The translations under genes and the position numbers were made by a program. Below are positions 1 to 5,464 of a DNA stretch of 5,478 bases, piece after piece. Each line of letters begins with the position of its first letter. Position 1 is the stretch's first letter. The DNA comes from Kiritimatiellia bacterium (GTDB lineage Bacteria; Verrucomicrobiota; Kiritimatiellia; RFP12; UBA1067). A model generated the notes under the pieces. The model did not search any database. It was given only the letters and a program-made list of their open reading frames with translations, and was not told the origin of the DNA. The stretch spans positions 1 to 5,478 of the forward strand of contig JAFRBA010000083.1 of the NCBI GenBank assembly GCA_017405115.1. Reading direction: 5' to 3'.

Positions 1-1
1 C

Positions 2-1480
2 GCGCAGCCGTCCGGGGCGTGGGCGTTCCAGACGAACGACGTGTACACGACGGGCGGCGATCCCGTCCATTCGGCAGACCTTATTCCCGTCGGCGGCGAA
101 GGCGTGGAAATCGACCCCGCCGACTACCTCGGCTTCGGCAACTCGCCGGGCGTCCTCGCGTTCGAAGCAGTGGGCGAAGTCGTGCGCCCCGACGCGCTAA
201 CGCTGCTTGTCGTCGACGGCGAAGACGACACGCTGTTCAGCTGCAGCATTCCGCTGTCGCTGCGCTCTGTGCATGACATGTATAGCTGGATAGGCGCACG
301 GCATCTGTCTGGTGAGGCAGACTATCGAAGTACTGCGGTTCACAGGATGTGGGAAGGAGAGACGGTAAAGTCGCTTGTGTTCTTCCACGGATTTAACGTC
401 ACTGGGTCAGGGGCGCAGGAGTGGGCTGACGCGGTGTTCAAGCGGCTGTGGCTTTCAGGCGCGAAGGTGGAGTTCTACAATGTGGACTGGCGCGGCGATA
501 TCGGCAGCGACGCGAACTACCATCAGAATGCGTCAAACGCCTTTGTGGTCGCAAGCCAGCTTGCATCCACAATCGCGGCGATTCCCGGCGAGAAGGTCGT
601 AATGGCGCATTCGCTCGGCAACATGGCAGCTGCGTCGATGAGACAGGATCATGGACTTCAGGTTTCAAGGTTCTTGATGTGCGACTCCGCCGTTCCTTCC
701 GAAGCATACTACCCAGCAAACGACGTATCAATCCGCATCCCGCAGTTGGTGCATCCGCAGTGGGAGGAATATCCTACAAACTCCTGGGCGTCAAATTGGC
801 ACAAGTTGTTTGCCGGCGATGTTTACGACGACAGGCGAAAGCTTGGCTGGCCGGGGCGCTTCTCGAATGTCGCGCAGTACGCGGTCAACTTCTATTCGAC
901 CGGCGACGAGGTGCTGGAACTTCTGGACGACAATGACATCGGGATCCTGACGGGCGTCACATCAGGGTATGTACAGTATTCATGGCATCATCAGGAACTT
1001 TGGAAAGGACGTGGTGTCGCGAACATGCTGGGCGGTACGACATGGTCTGGCTGGAACATAGAGGAAAACCTGTTTGGCGTCGATAAAATCTCCGTGCCGG
1101 AGGCGCAGCAGATGTCGCCTGAGGACTTCAAGACCAATACAGTGTTCTACTGCTATCCTTCAAGCATGAATTCGACGAACATCAGCCTGTTGGTCAGGGC
1201 GGCGCATCTAACACAGGGCATCCCCGCGTTGGCCAGGCCGACTGGAGGAACAAATCTGATTAATGTCGTAAGCATGGATGATGCGTATGATCTGAACCTT
1301 GACGAATCGTCTCTTTCAGAAGAAGATCCCCCAACAATTCATGGTTTGGAGAGACCTAATGGGTGGCCTTTAAGGTCAAGTTGGGGGGCGCGATGGTTGC
1401 ACTCTGACATGATGGATATCTCGTACTTTTACAATTTCAAGTTCTACGAAAAAGTGATAGAGAAAGGAAGCCTGCAATGA
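2..1480 (+). CDS. Alpha/beta-hydrolase domain protein, C-terminal part (5' end outside window)
   Basis: The reading frame is open from base 2, so the true start lies upstream; the GTG at 41 is only an internal codon. The C-terminal ~370 residues look like an alpha/beta-hydrolase. An oxyanion-type HGFN motif after a hydrophobic strand is at 386-397. The nucleophile elbow A-H-S-L-G-N has its Ser codon at 611-613; an Ala replaces the first Gly of GxSxG, as in some Bacillus lipases. A strand-end S-T-G-D-E-V-L has its Asp at 905-907, and W-L-H-S-D near the C-terminus has its His at 1400-1402. These form a plausible Ser-Asp-His triad, so esterase, lipase or amidase activity is possible; the substrate is unknown. 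The part before ~350 is Gly/Asp/Val-rich and probably a beta-rich domain of a larger protein. The gene ends in an ATGA overlap with the next gene, implying co-translation. The fold is a confident inference; the function is not. Confidence 0.8.
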   Translation, partial: AQPSGAWAFQTNDVYTTGGDPVHSADLIPVGGEGVEIDPADYLGFGNSPGVLAFEAVGEVVRPDALTLLVVDGEDDTLFSCSIPLSLRSVHDMYSWIGARHLSGEADYRSTAVHRMWEGETVKSLVFFHGFNVTGSGAQEWADAVFKRLWLSGAKVEFYNVDWRGDIGSDANYHQNASNAFVVASQLASTIAAIPGEKVVMAHSLGNMAAASMRQDHGLQVSRFLMCDSAVPSEAYYPANDVSIRIPQLVHPQWEEYPTNSWASNWHKLFAGDVYDDRRKLGWPGRFSNVAQYAVNFYSTGDEVLELLDDNDIGILTGVTSGYVQYSWHHQELWKGRGVANMLGGTTWSGWNIEENLFGVDKISVPEAQQMSPEDFKTNTVFYCYPSSMNSTNISLLVRAAHLTQGIPALARPTGGTNLINVVSMDDAYDLNLDESSLSEEDPPTIHGLERPNGWPLRSSWGARWLHSDMMDISYFYNFKFYEKVIEKGSLQ

Positions 1481-1512
1481 TGAAAAATCTAGTATTCATG
1501 ATAGTTGCGCTG
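1460..1512 (+). repeat. Leader/signal-peptide DNA segment, copy 1
   Basis: This segment contains a GAGAAAG Shine-Dalgarno-like motif (1460-1466) and the first 12 codons of the 315-aa exported protein. It aligns without gaps to 2430-2482, exactly 970 bases downstream. By hand count 29 of the 36 bases after the ATG match, and GAGAAAG lies at the same distance from the start. Similarity stops within the signal peptide. Common ancestry is inferred; convergent signal-peptide sequence is the alternative. Confidence 0.45.
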
Positions 1513-2424
1513 ACGGTCGTCATGCCGATCTTTGCCCATAAGGAAGATCCTGAATATCTCAAGGCCAGAAGGTTCGGAGGTGAGCTTCGTATGATAGTTT
1601 CTGCCGTTGACGATGATGGGAACGCCGTGTCGAATGCGACGGTGCGTGTGTTGATGGGCATGAACTTTCGTGAAAAGGCGCATTTTATCAATGGGATAAC
1701 AGATTGCCAAGGTCAATTTGTCATAGAAGGTAAAACCACTGGTAACGAGGTTGAAATTGTGGTCACAAAAGACGGATACTATAAAGGGCATCAGAAATTC
1801 TGCCTTATTGCCATGGGAAAAGAATTTGAGGTGAAAAACGGTAAATGGCAGCCATGGGATATGAAAGCCACCATCCCCATGCGATTGGTAAAGAACCCTG
1901 TTGCGTTAGTCAAGAAGAAAGGCGGAGTTGTTGTTCCAGAAACTAATAAATGGATTGGATTTGACATGAAGCTGGGAGATTGGGTTGGTTATGGCGGCAA
2001 AGGACTCATCCCAGACTTTGAAGTGAAACTTCAATGGGACGGAAAACCTGTTGTGTCATCTGACTTTGCAAGACTTGCGTTACGCTTTGTCGGTGATGGT
2101 GCAGGATTTTATGCAGTGAATACAACTCCGAACAGTGCATTCTCTGGCGTTTATAATGCCTCTACAAACGAAATGTATCACACGGAGTTTGTGTGTAGTA
2201 CAATTCGGAGTAATGGAACGGTCATAACACAAGAGATACCTAGGGGAAGACTCTTTGTTACGCGCAGTCGGTGCAAACTTGATGACAACGGTGGTATTGT
2301 GGAGGCGAACTATGGATTCGTCAGGGCGATGCCGATAGAAGGAGGATACGGAGGAAAGGCAAAGATATTTATGAATTATCGATTCAATCCCATCCCCAAC
2401 GACACGAACCTTGAACCGAAATGA
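1477..2424 (+). CDS. Exported protein with carboxypeptidase-regulatory-like beta domain, function unknown
   Basis: A 315-aa protein. Residues 1-20 form a signal peptide (Lys3, hydrophobic core, probable cleavage after M-P-I-F-A), so the product is exported. Residues ~36-105 resemble the carboxypeptidase-regulatory/Ig-like beta sandwich: V-D-D-D-G-N-A-V-S-N-A-T-V, then T-D-C-Q-G-Q-F and V-T-K-D-G-Y. A second region starts near residue 160 (I-G-F-D-M-K-L-G-D-W-V) and ends with N-Y-R-F-N-P-I-P-N-D-T-N. I recall similar two-part proteins from PVC-group genomes but know no function. Four Cys in the mature part could form disulfides. The start is the ATG at 1477, which overlaps the upstream stop (ATGA) and lies 6 bases after GGAAG; the ATG at 1480 is an alternative. 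The gene is clearly AT-richer than its surroundings (1681-1740 is 21/60 GC). It may bind a surface ligand or be a partner of the hydrolase. Confidence 0.85.
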   Translation: MMKNLVFMIVALTVVMPIFAHKEDPEYLKARRFGGELRMIVSAVDDDGNAVSNATVRVLMGMNFREKAHFINGITDCQGQFVIEGKTTGNEVEIVVTKDGYYKGHQKFCLIAMGKEFEVKNGKWQPWDMKATIPMRLVKNPVALVKKKGGVVVPETNKWIGFDMKLGDWVGYGGKGLIPDFEVKLQWDGKPVVSSDFARLALRFVGDGAGFYAVNTTPNSAFSGVYNASTNEMYHTEFVCSTIRSNGTVITQEIPRGRLFVTRSRCKLDDNGGIVEANYGFVRAMPIEGGYGGKAKIFMNYRFNPIPNDTNLEPK

Positions 2425-2450
2425 ATATTGAGAAAGTAGATTTTCGATGA
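2421..2450 (+). other. Possible 9-codon minicistron bridging two genes
   Basis: An ATG at 2421 overlaps the upstream stop (TGA 2422-2424) and opens a 9-codon frame, M-N-I-E-K-V-D-F-R. Its own stop (TGA 2448-2450) overlaps the ATG at 2447 of the next gene. It could carry ribosomes across the 22-base gap by termination and reinitiation. No good Shine-Dalgarno motif precedes it, and so short a frame can arise by chance. Confidence 0.2.
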
Positions 2451-2482
2451 TAAAGAAGCTAGCATTCATGATGGTTGTGCTT
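2430..2482 (+). repeat. Leader/signal-peptide DNA segment, copy 2
   Basis: This is the counterpart of the segment at 1460-1512. It has GAGAAAG at 2430-2436, then the first 12 codons of the EF-hand protein (M-I-K-K-L-A-F-M-M-V-V-L against M-M-K-N-L-V-F-M-I-V-A-L). Most differences fall at codon third positions, as expected for diverged copies of one coding segment. The AT-richer composition ends about where the signal peptide ends, near 2500. Confidence 0.45.
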
Positions 2483-3031
2483 CTGTCTGCAATCATTCTT
2501 TCATCCGTCGCCACCGCGACAGACATGCGGCCAGTTCTTCCGCCTGTCCACCACCTCGACACGGAGGTGGTGACGAACGTTGCTGTTTCGGCGCAGGGGT
2601 CGCGCGAATACTCCTTCGAACTGGCGTTCTCGGGCACGATGTCGAACAATGTTGAGATTGCGTTTGGCGCTGACGCCGATGGGGACGGTGCGCTCTCGGT
2701 CGACGAGATTGGGCTTTCCGCAGGATGGGACTGTGGCGAGTGGTTCGTGATGAACACCGCGATTGGCGAGCGGGTGTCAGTTTCGGCGGCGGAAGGTGCG
2801 CACAGTTTCGTCGGAACGATTCGTCTCCGCACGAGCGGGCGCGTGCGGGAGATCGCATTCCGCGATGGTGCGGCGGCTCTCTTTCCGATGCTCCATGGTG
2901 CGGCGCGGACGTGGTCGTTCCCCGCCGGTTGGAACATGGTGCGCCTCGTCGGGCGCGGCGAAAACGTCCGCTCCGGCGAGCAGTTTCACGTCACGGCCAC
3001 CAGCCACGGAATAACGCTCCGTTTGAAGTGA
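2447..3031 (+). CDS. Small exported protein with one canonical EF-hand loop, function unknown
   Basis: A 194-aa protein. Residues 1-24 are a signal peptide (I-K-K, long hydrophobic core, A-T-A cleavage site), so the mature protein is outside the cytoplasm. Residues 76-87, D-A-D-G-D-G-A-L-S-V-D-E, match the 12-residue EF-hand loop at every ligand position (Asp 1, 3, 5; Gly 6; Leu 8; Glu 12), so calcium binding is likely. The flanking parts look beta-rich rather than helical (S-F-E-L-A-F-S-G-T before, aromatic and Gly-rich strands after), so this is a single loop inserted in a beta fold, not a calmodulin-like protein. A dockerin would need two such loops, and only one is present. The start is the ATG at 2447, 10 bases after GAGAAAG. 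The mature part is GC-rich like the trp genes, while the signal-peptide DNA is not. Probably co-transcribed with the two upstream genes. Confidence 0.8.
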   Translation: MIKKLAFMMVVLLSAIILSSVATATDMRPVLPPVHHLDTEVVTNVAVSAQGSREYSFELAFSGTMSNNVEIAFGADADGDGALSVDEIGLSAGWDCGEWFVMNTAIGERVSVSAAEGAHSFVGTIRLRTSGRVREIAFRDGAAALFPMLHGAARTWSFPAGWNMVRLVGRGENVRSGEQFHVTATSHGITLRLK

Positions 3032-3062
3032 CATCCGCCAACGAGACGTAAATGCGATTTGC

Positions 3063-3088
3063 CCCCTTGACGCGGCGCAGGGGTTTTT
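3063..3088 (+). terminator. Weak terminator-like hairpin ending the upstream cluster
   Basis: CCCCT (3063-3067) can pair with AGGGG (3079-3083) around an 11-base loop and is followed directly by TTTTT (3084-3088). It lies 31 bases after the last upstream stop codon. The stem is only 5 bp, so efficiency may be low. It overlaps the -35 box of the trp promoter. Confidence 0.35.
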
Positions 3089-3096
3089 GGTAGACT
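3067..3096 (+). promoter_or_regulatory. Sigma-70-type promoter of the trp operon
   Basis: The -35 box is TTGACG (3067-3072) and the -10 box is TAGACT (3091-3096), separated by 18 bases. A TGG just before the -10 (3088-3090) gives an extended -10 element. Transcription would start near 3102-3104, about 16 bases before the leader-peptide ATG, which fits an attenuator leader. No obvious palindromic repressor operator overlaps it. Confidence 0.7.
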
Positions 3097-3119
3097 ATGC
3101 CGCGACAGGACGAAAAGTC

Positions 3120-3179
3120 ATGAGAAACATAGCGATCAACAACTGCTGGTGGTGGCGCCGCGCTTACGAAGCGAGGTAG
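3120..3179 (+). CDS. trpL: trp operon leader peptide
   Basis: A 19-residue open frame, MRNIAINNCWWWRRAYEAR, ending in TAG. Three consecutive TGG codons (3147-3155) are the hallmark of a tryptophan-sensing leader peptide; the peptide itself needs no function beyond being translated. A Shine-Dalgarno AGGA (3107-3110) lies 9 bases before the ATG. It sits just after the promoter, and its last codons form the antiterminator strand. The W-W-W-R-R arrangement resembles what I recall of the trpE leader peptides of rhizobia. It is too short for ordinary gene callers and is therefore easily missed. Confidence 0.88.
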   Translation: MRNIAINNCWWWRRAYEAR

Positions 3180-3211
3180 TCCGCAGCATTTGTCTTGATC
3201 AGGTTAGGACC

Positions 3212-3252
3212 GACGGCCCCGCTTCGAGTGAAGCGGGGCCGTTCTGTTTTCT
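3212..3252 (+). terminator. Attenuator intrinsic terminator before trpE
   Basis: GGCCCCGCTTC (3215-3225) pairs perfectly with GAAGCGGGGCC (3230-3240) around a GAGT tetraloop. The stem is extended at its base by C3214:G3241 and A3213:T3242. A T-rich tail with TTTT (3247-3250) follows. It lies between the leader peptide and trpE, so it would stop transcription when tryptophan is plentiful. Confidence 0.9.
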
Positions 3253-3277
3253 GCCGTAATCACCACAAAACCAAACC

Positions 3278-3283
3278 AAGGAG
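3278..3283 (+). promoter_or_regulatory. Ribosome-binding site that fixes the trpE start
   Basis: AAGGAG lies 4 bases before the ATG at 3288. This sets the trpE start downstream of the attenuator; the upstream in-frame TTG at 3195 would make the protein encode the terminator hairpin. Confidence 0.8.
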
Positions 3284-3287
3284 AGAA

Positions 3288-4757
3288 ATGTTGAGAGAAC
3301 TGACAAAGGAGGCATACGAGGCGAAGGGCGCCGGAGGCGGGATCATCCCCGTCTACCGGGAATACCTCGCCGACATGGAGACTCCGGTCTCCGTGCTGGC
3401 GTACCTGGGCCCCGAGGAGGACGCGTTCCTCCTGGAAAGCGTCGCCGACGGCACCGGCGCGCGCTATTCGTTCATCGGCGTCGAGCCGAGGGAGACGCTG
3501 ATCGCCGACGGGCCGAGCGTGCTCGTCCGCCGGGCGGACGGCGCCATGGACTTCGTCGCGGCCGAGGGCGGGTTCCTCGCCGCGCTAAAGGAAAGGCTCG
3601 CGCAGCGGGGCTTCCGCCCCGACCCGGACCTTCCGCCGCTCCAGGGCGGAGCCGCCGGGTACGTGTCGTACGACGCCGTCGCCGAGTTCGAGCCGCGCGT
3701 CAGGCTGAAGCACGAGCAGGGCACCCCGTCCGCCGCGTTCATGATATCCGAGAAGCTGCTCGTCTTCGACAACCTCCGCCGCACGGTGACCGTCATCGTC
3801 GCGGCGGACGCGTCCGACCCAGACGCCTACCCGAAGGCCCGCGACAAGATAGACGAGCTCTACGCGCGCTTCTTCCGCAGGGAGCGTCCGATGCCTCGCT
3901 CGCACCGCGCCAGGCCCGGCGGCGACGAGGGGTTCGTCCCCGAGATGAGGGCCGAGGAGTTCGCCGAGATCGTCGCGAAGTGCAAGGCCGACATCCTCAA
4001 CGGCGAATGCATCCAGATCGTGCCGTCCCAGAAGTTCACGCGCGAGAGCGACGTCGACTCCGTCTCGCTCTACCGCGCGCTGCGGATGGTCAACCCCTCT
4101 CCGTACAACATCTTCATGAAGATCGGCGACCGCACGATCATCGGCTCCTCGCCGGAGGAGCTCGTGAAGCTCGAGGGGCGCCGCGCCACGACGTGCCCGA
4201 TCGCGGGGACGCGTCCGCGCGGCCTCACCGCCGCCGAGGACGCCGCGAACGAGCGCGACCTAGTCTCCGACGTGAAGGAGAACGCCGAGCACGTCATGCT
4301 CGTGGACCTCGGCCGCAACGACCTCGGCCGCGTCTGCGAGACGGGCAGCGTGAAGGTAGCATCCTTCGCCCACGTCGAGCGCTACTCGCACGTGATGCAC
4401 CTCGTCTCGGACGTCGAGGGCACGCTCGCGCCGGACAAGGACGGCTTCGACCTGCTGCGCGCGGCGTTCCCCGCGGGGACGCTCACAGGCGCGCCGAAGA
4501 TCCGCGCGATGGAGCTGATCGCGCAGTACGAGAAGTCGCCCCGCGGCATATACGGCGGCGCCGCGGGCTACTTCAGCTACACGGGCGACATGGACTTCGC
4601 CATTGTGATCCGCACGCTCGTCAAGGTTGGGCGGACGCTCACCATGAGGGCCGGCGCCGGCATCGTCGCCGACTCCGACCCGCTGAAGGAATACCAGGAG
4701 ACCATCAACAAGTCGAAGGCCGTCTTCGAGGCGGTCAAGTTCGCGGAGGCTCTATGA
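3288..4757 (+). CDS. trpE: Anthranilate synthase component I
   Basis: Cytoplasmic chorismate-binding subunit, 489 aa, full family length. With TrpG it converts chorismate and glutamine to anthranilate, pyruvate and glutamate, the first committed step to tryptophan. The N-terminal domain carries L-L-E-S (residues 48-51), and N-P-S-P-Y is at 269-273; both belong to the tryptophan feedback site in characterised TrpE proteins, so allosteric inhibition is likely. The C-terminal catalytic domain shows G-T-R-P-R-G (307-312), D-L-G-R-N-D-L-G-R (340-348) and G-T-L-T-G-A-P-K (397-404), typical of chorismate-utilising enzymes. The paired trpG, the Trp-codon leader and the L-L-E-S site favour TrpE over the related PabB. 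The start is the ATG at 3288 after AAGGAG. The gene is very GC-rich (4201-4260 is 49/60) and ends in an ATGA overlap with trpG. Transcription is controlled by the attenuator just upstream. Confidence 0.97.
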   Translation: MLRELTKEAYEAKGAGGGIIPVYREYLADMETPVSVLAYLGPEEDAFLLESVADGTGARYSFIGVEPRETLIADGPSVLVRRADGAMDFVAAEGGFLAALKERLAQRGFRPDPDLPPLQGGAAGYVSYDAVAEFEPRVRLKHEQGTPSAAFMISEKLLVFDNLRRTVTVIVAADASDPDAYPKARDKIDELYARFFRRERPMPRSHRARPGGDEGFVPEMRAEEFAEIVAKCKADILNGECIQIVPSQKFTRESDVDSVSLYRALRMVNPSPYNIFMKIGDRTIIGSSPEELVKLEGRRATTCPIAGTRPRGLTAAEDAANERDLVSDVKENAEHVMLVDLGRNDLGRVCETGSVKVASFAHVERYSHVMHLVSDVEGTLAPDKDGFDLLRAAFPAGTLTGAPKIRAMELIAQYEKSPRGIYGGAAGYFSYTGDMDFAIVIRTLVKVGRTLTMRAGAGIVADSDPLKEYQETINKSKAVFEAVKFAEAL

Positions 4758-5338
4758 TACTGATGATAGACAACTACGACTCGTTCACCTACAACCTCGT
4801 GCAGGCGTTCCGCTCGCTTGGCGCCGACATGCAGGTGGTGCGCAACGACGCCATCGACGTCGCGGGCATACGCGCGCTCTCGCCAGAGGCGATCGTCCTC
4901 TCGCCCGGCCCCGGCAACCCCGACTCCGCCGGCGTCACGCTCGAGGCGGCGAAGGCGTTCGCGGGGACTGTCCCCATCTTCGGCGTGTGCCTCGGGCACC
5001 AGTCCGTGGCACAGGCGTTCGGCGCGAAGATCGTGCACGCGAAGCGGCTGATGCACGGCAAGACGAGCCCGGTCACCCACGACGGCAAGGGCGTCTTCGC
5101 CGGCCTCCCGCAGGGCTTCGCCGCGATGCGATACCACTCGCTCGCAGTCGACCGCGACACGCTGCCAGACTGCTTCGAGATAAGCGCCGTGGCCGACGAC
5201 GGCGAGATCATGGGGCTCAGGCACAGGACGATGCCGATAGAGACCGTGCAGTACCACCCCGAGTCCATAGGCACGCCGGAGGGCATGCGGCAGATGCAGA
5301 ACTTCCTCGAAATGGCGAGGGGAAAGGAGATGTCGTGA
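4754..5338 (+). CDS. trpG: Anthranilate synthase component II, glutamine amidotransferase
   Basis: A 194-aa class I glutamine amidotransferase, normal length for TrpG/PabA. It hydrolyses glutamine and passes ammonia to TrpE. Visible motifs: the N-terminal I-D-N-Y-D-S-F-T-Y-N; S-P-G-P-G-N-P of the oxyanion region; the nucleophile Cys79 in G-V-C-L-G-H-Q; and the catalytic His168 and Glu170 in Y-H-P-E-S, followed by T-P-E-G. All triad residues are present. The start ATG at 4754 overlaps the trpE stop (ATGA) and follows GGAGG (4745-4749) by 4 bases, so equimolar coupled translation is expected. TrpG and PabA are hard to separate by sequence, and this subunit might also serve folate synthesis with a distant PabB; its place in the trp operon makes TrpG the main role. 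Confidence 0.96.
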   Translation: MILMIDNYDSFTYNLVQAFRSLGADMQVVRNDAIDVAGIRALSPEAIVLSPGPGNPDSAGVTLEAAKAFAGTVPIFGVCLGHQSVAQAFGAKIVHAKRLMHGKTSPVTHDGKGVFAGLPQGFAAMRYHSLAVDRDTLPDCFEISAVADDGEIMGLRHRTMPIETVQYHPESIGTPEGMRQMQNFLEMARGKEMS

Positions 5339-5415
5339 TGGTGCGCCAAGCAAAGCTCGGCAGAGCTAACAGAATGAAAGGAGTCTGTACGGCAAAGAAA
5401 ACGAAGTGCCGTTAG
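5338..5415 (+). CDS. Possible small basic protein (25 aa) after trpG
   Basis: The ATG at 5338 overlaps the trpG stop by one base (TGATG) and follows AAGGAG (5324-5329) with an ideal 8-base spacing. The 25-codon frame begins M-V-R-Q-A-K-L-G-R and ends K-K-T-K-C-R before TAG. It has 9 Lys/Arg, no Asp or Glu, and 2 Cys. It contains no Trp, so it is not a second tryptophan-sensing leader. It is less GC-rich than trpG. It could be a small protein, a regulatory leader frame for the next gene, or chance; I recognise no family. The evidence is only the ribosome-binding site and the stop-start overlap. Confidence 0.35.
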   Translation: MVRQAKLGRANRMKGVCTAKKTKCR

Positions 5416-5418
5416 GAA

Positions 5419-5460
5419 GATTGGCTGCGCGGAGGGCGACCGACGCGCAGAAGCCCAATC
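5419..5460 (+). other. Stem-loop in the spacer after trpG
   Basis: GATTGG (5419-5424) pairs with CCAATC (5455-5460), and CTGCGCG (5425-5431) pairs with CGCGCAG (5444-5450). That gives 13 bp with a 4-base bulge (5451-5454) and a 12-base loop. No T-run follows, so it is not an intrinsic terminator. It could be an mRNA processing or stability element, or a translation control for the next gene. Confidence 0.5.
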
Positions 5461-5464
5461 CTAC

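Larger units (their letters stand above)
3103..3287 (+). promoter_or_regulatory. Tryptophan attenuator leader RNA
   Basis: This is the 5' leader of trpE. Low-tryptophan state: a ribosome stalled on the three Trp codons (3147-3155) would cover the CGCTT strand at 3161-3165 and leave CGAAGCGAGG (3167-3176) free. That strand can pair with CCCCGCTTCG (3217-3226) in 9 of 10 positions, forming an antiterminator that uses the 5' arm of the terminator. High-tryptophan state: a ribosome reaching the stop at 3177-3179 would cover that strand, so the terminator forms. Without translation, CGCTT/AAGCG (3161-3165/3169-3173) and TGCTG/CAGCA (3144-3148/3184-3188) can form a protecting hairpin. The pairings were found by eye; the mechanism is inferred from classical trp attenuation. 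Confidence 0.85.

Noticed and set aside
41..43. GTG as the start of the hydrolase gene
   Set aside because: The frame is open to base 2, the upstream codons read as sensible protein, and no ribosome-binding site precedes 41. The gene is truncated by the window.
2865..2905. 11-base direct repeat ATGGTGCGGCG (2865 and 2895)
   Set aside because: It is two short copies within coding sequence (D-G-A-A and H-G-A-A contexts) and easily explained by GC-rich codon use.
2080..2937. 285-codon frame on the - strand
   Set aside because: It spans parts of two well-supported + strand genes that both have signal peptides, and its translation shows no domain or export signal. It is a shadow frame.
3067..3103. 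TrpR-type operator at the trp promoter
   Set aside because: No convincing palindrome overlaps the -10 or -35; the visible control is attenuation.
3195..3287. In-frame extension of trpE to a TTG at 3195 (31 extra residues)
   Set aside because: The extension would translate the attenuator terminator and has no ribosome-binding site, while the ATG at 3288 follows AAGGAG and gives the normal family N-terminus.
3980..4753. Upstream extension of trpG in frame 2 through trpE
   Set aside because: The translated extension is Arg-rich low-complexity sequence, typical of an off-frame of GC-rich DNA. TrpG starts at 4754, where the family motif begins.
4577..5353. 258-codon frame on the - strand across trpE/trpG
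   Set aside because: It lies opposite the conserved trpE end and all of trpG; such long antisense frames are common in GC-rich genes.
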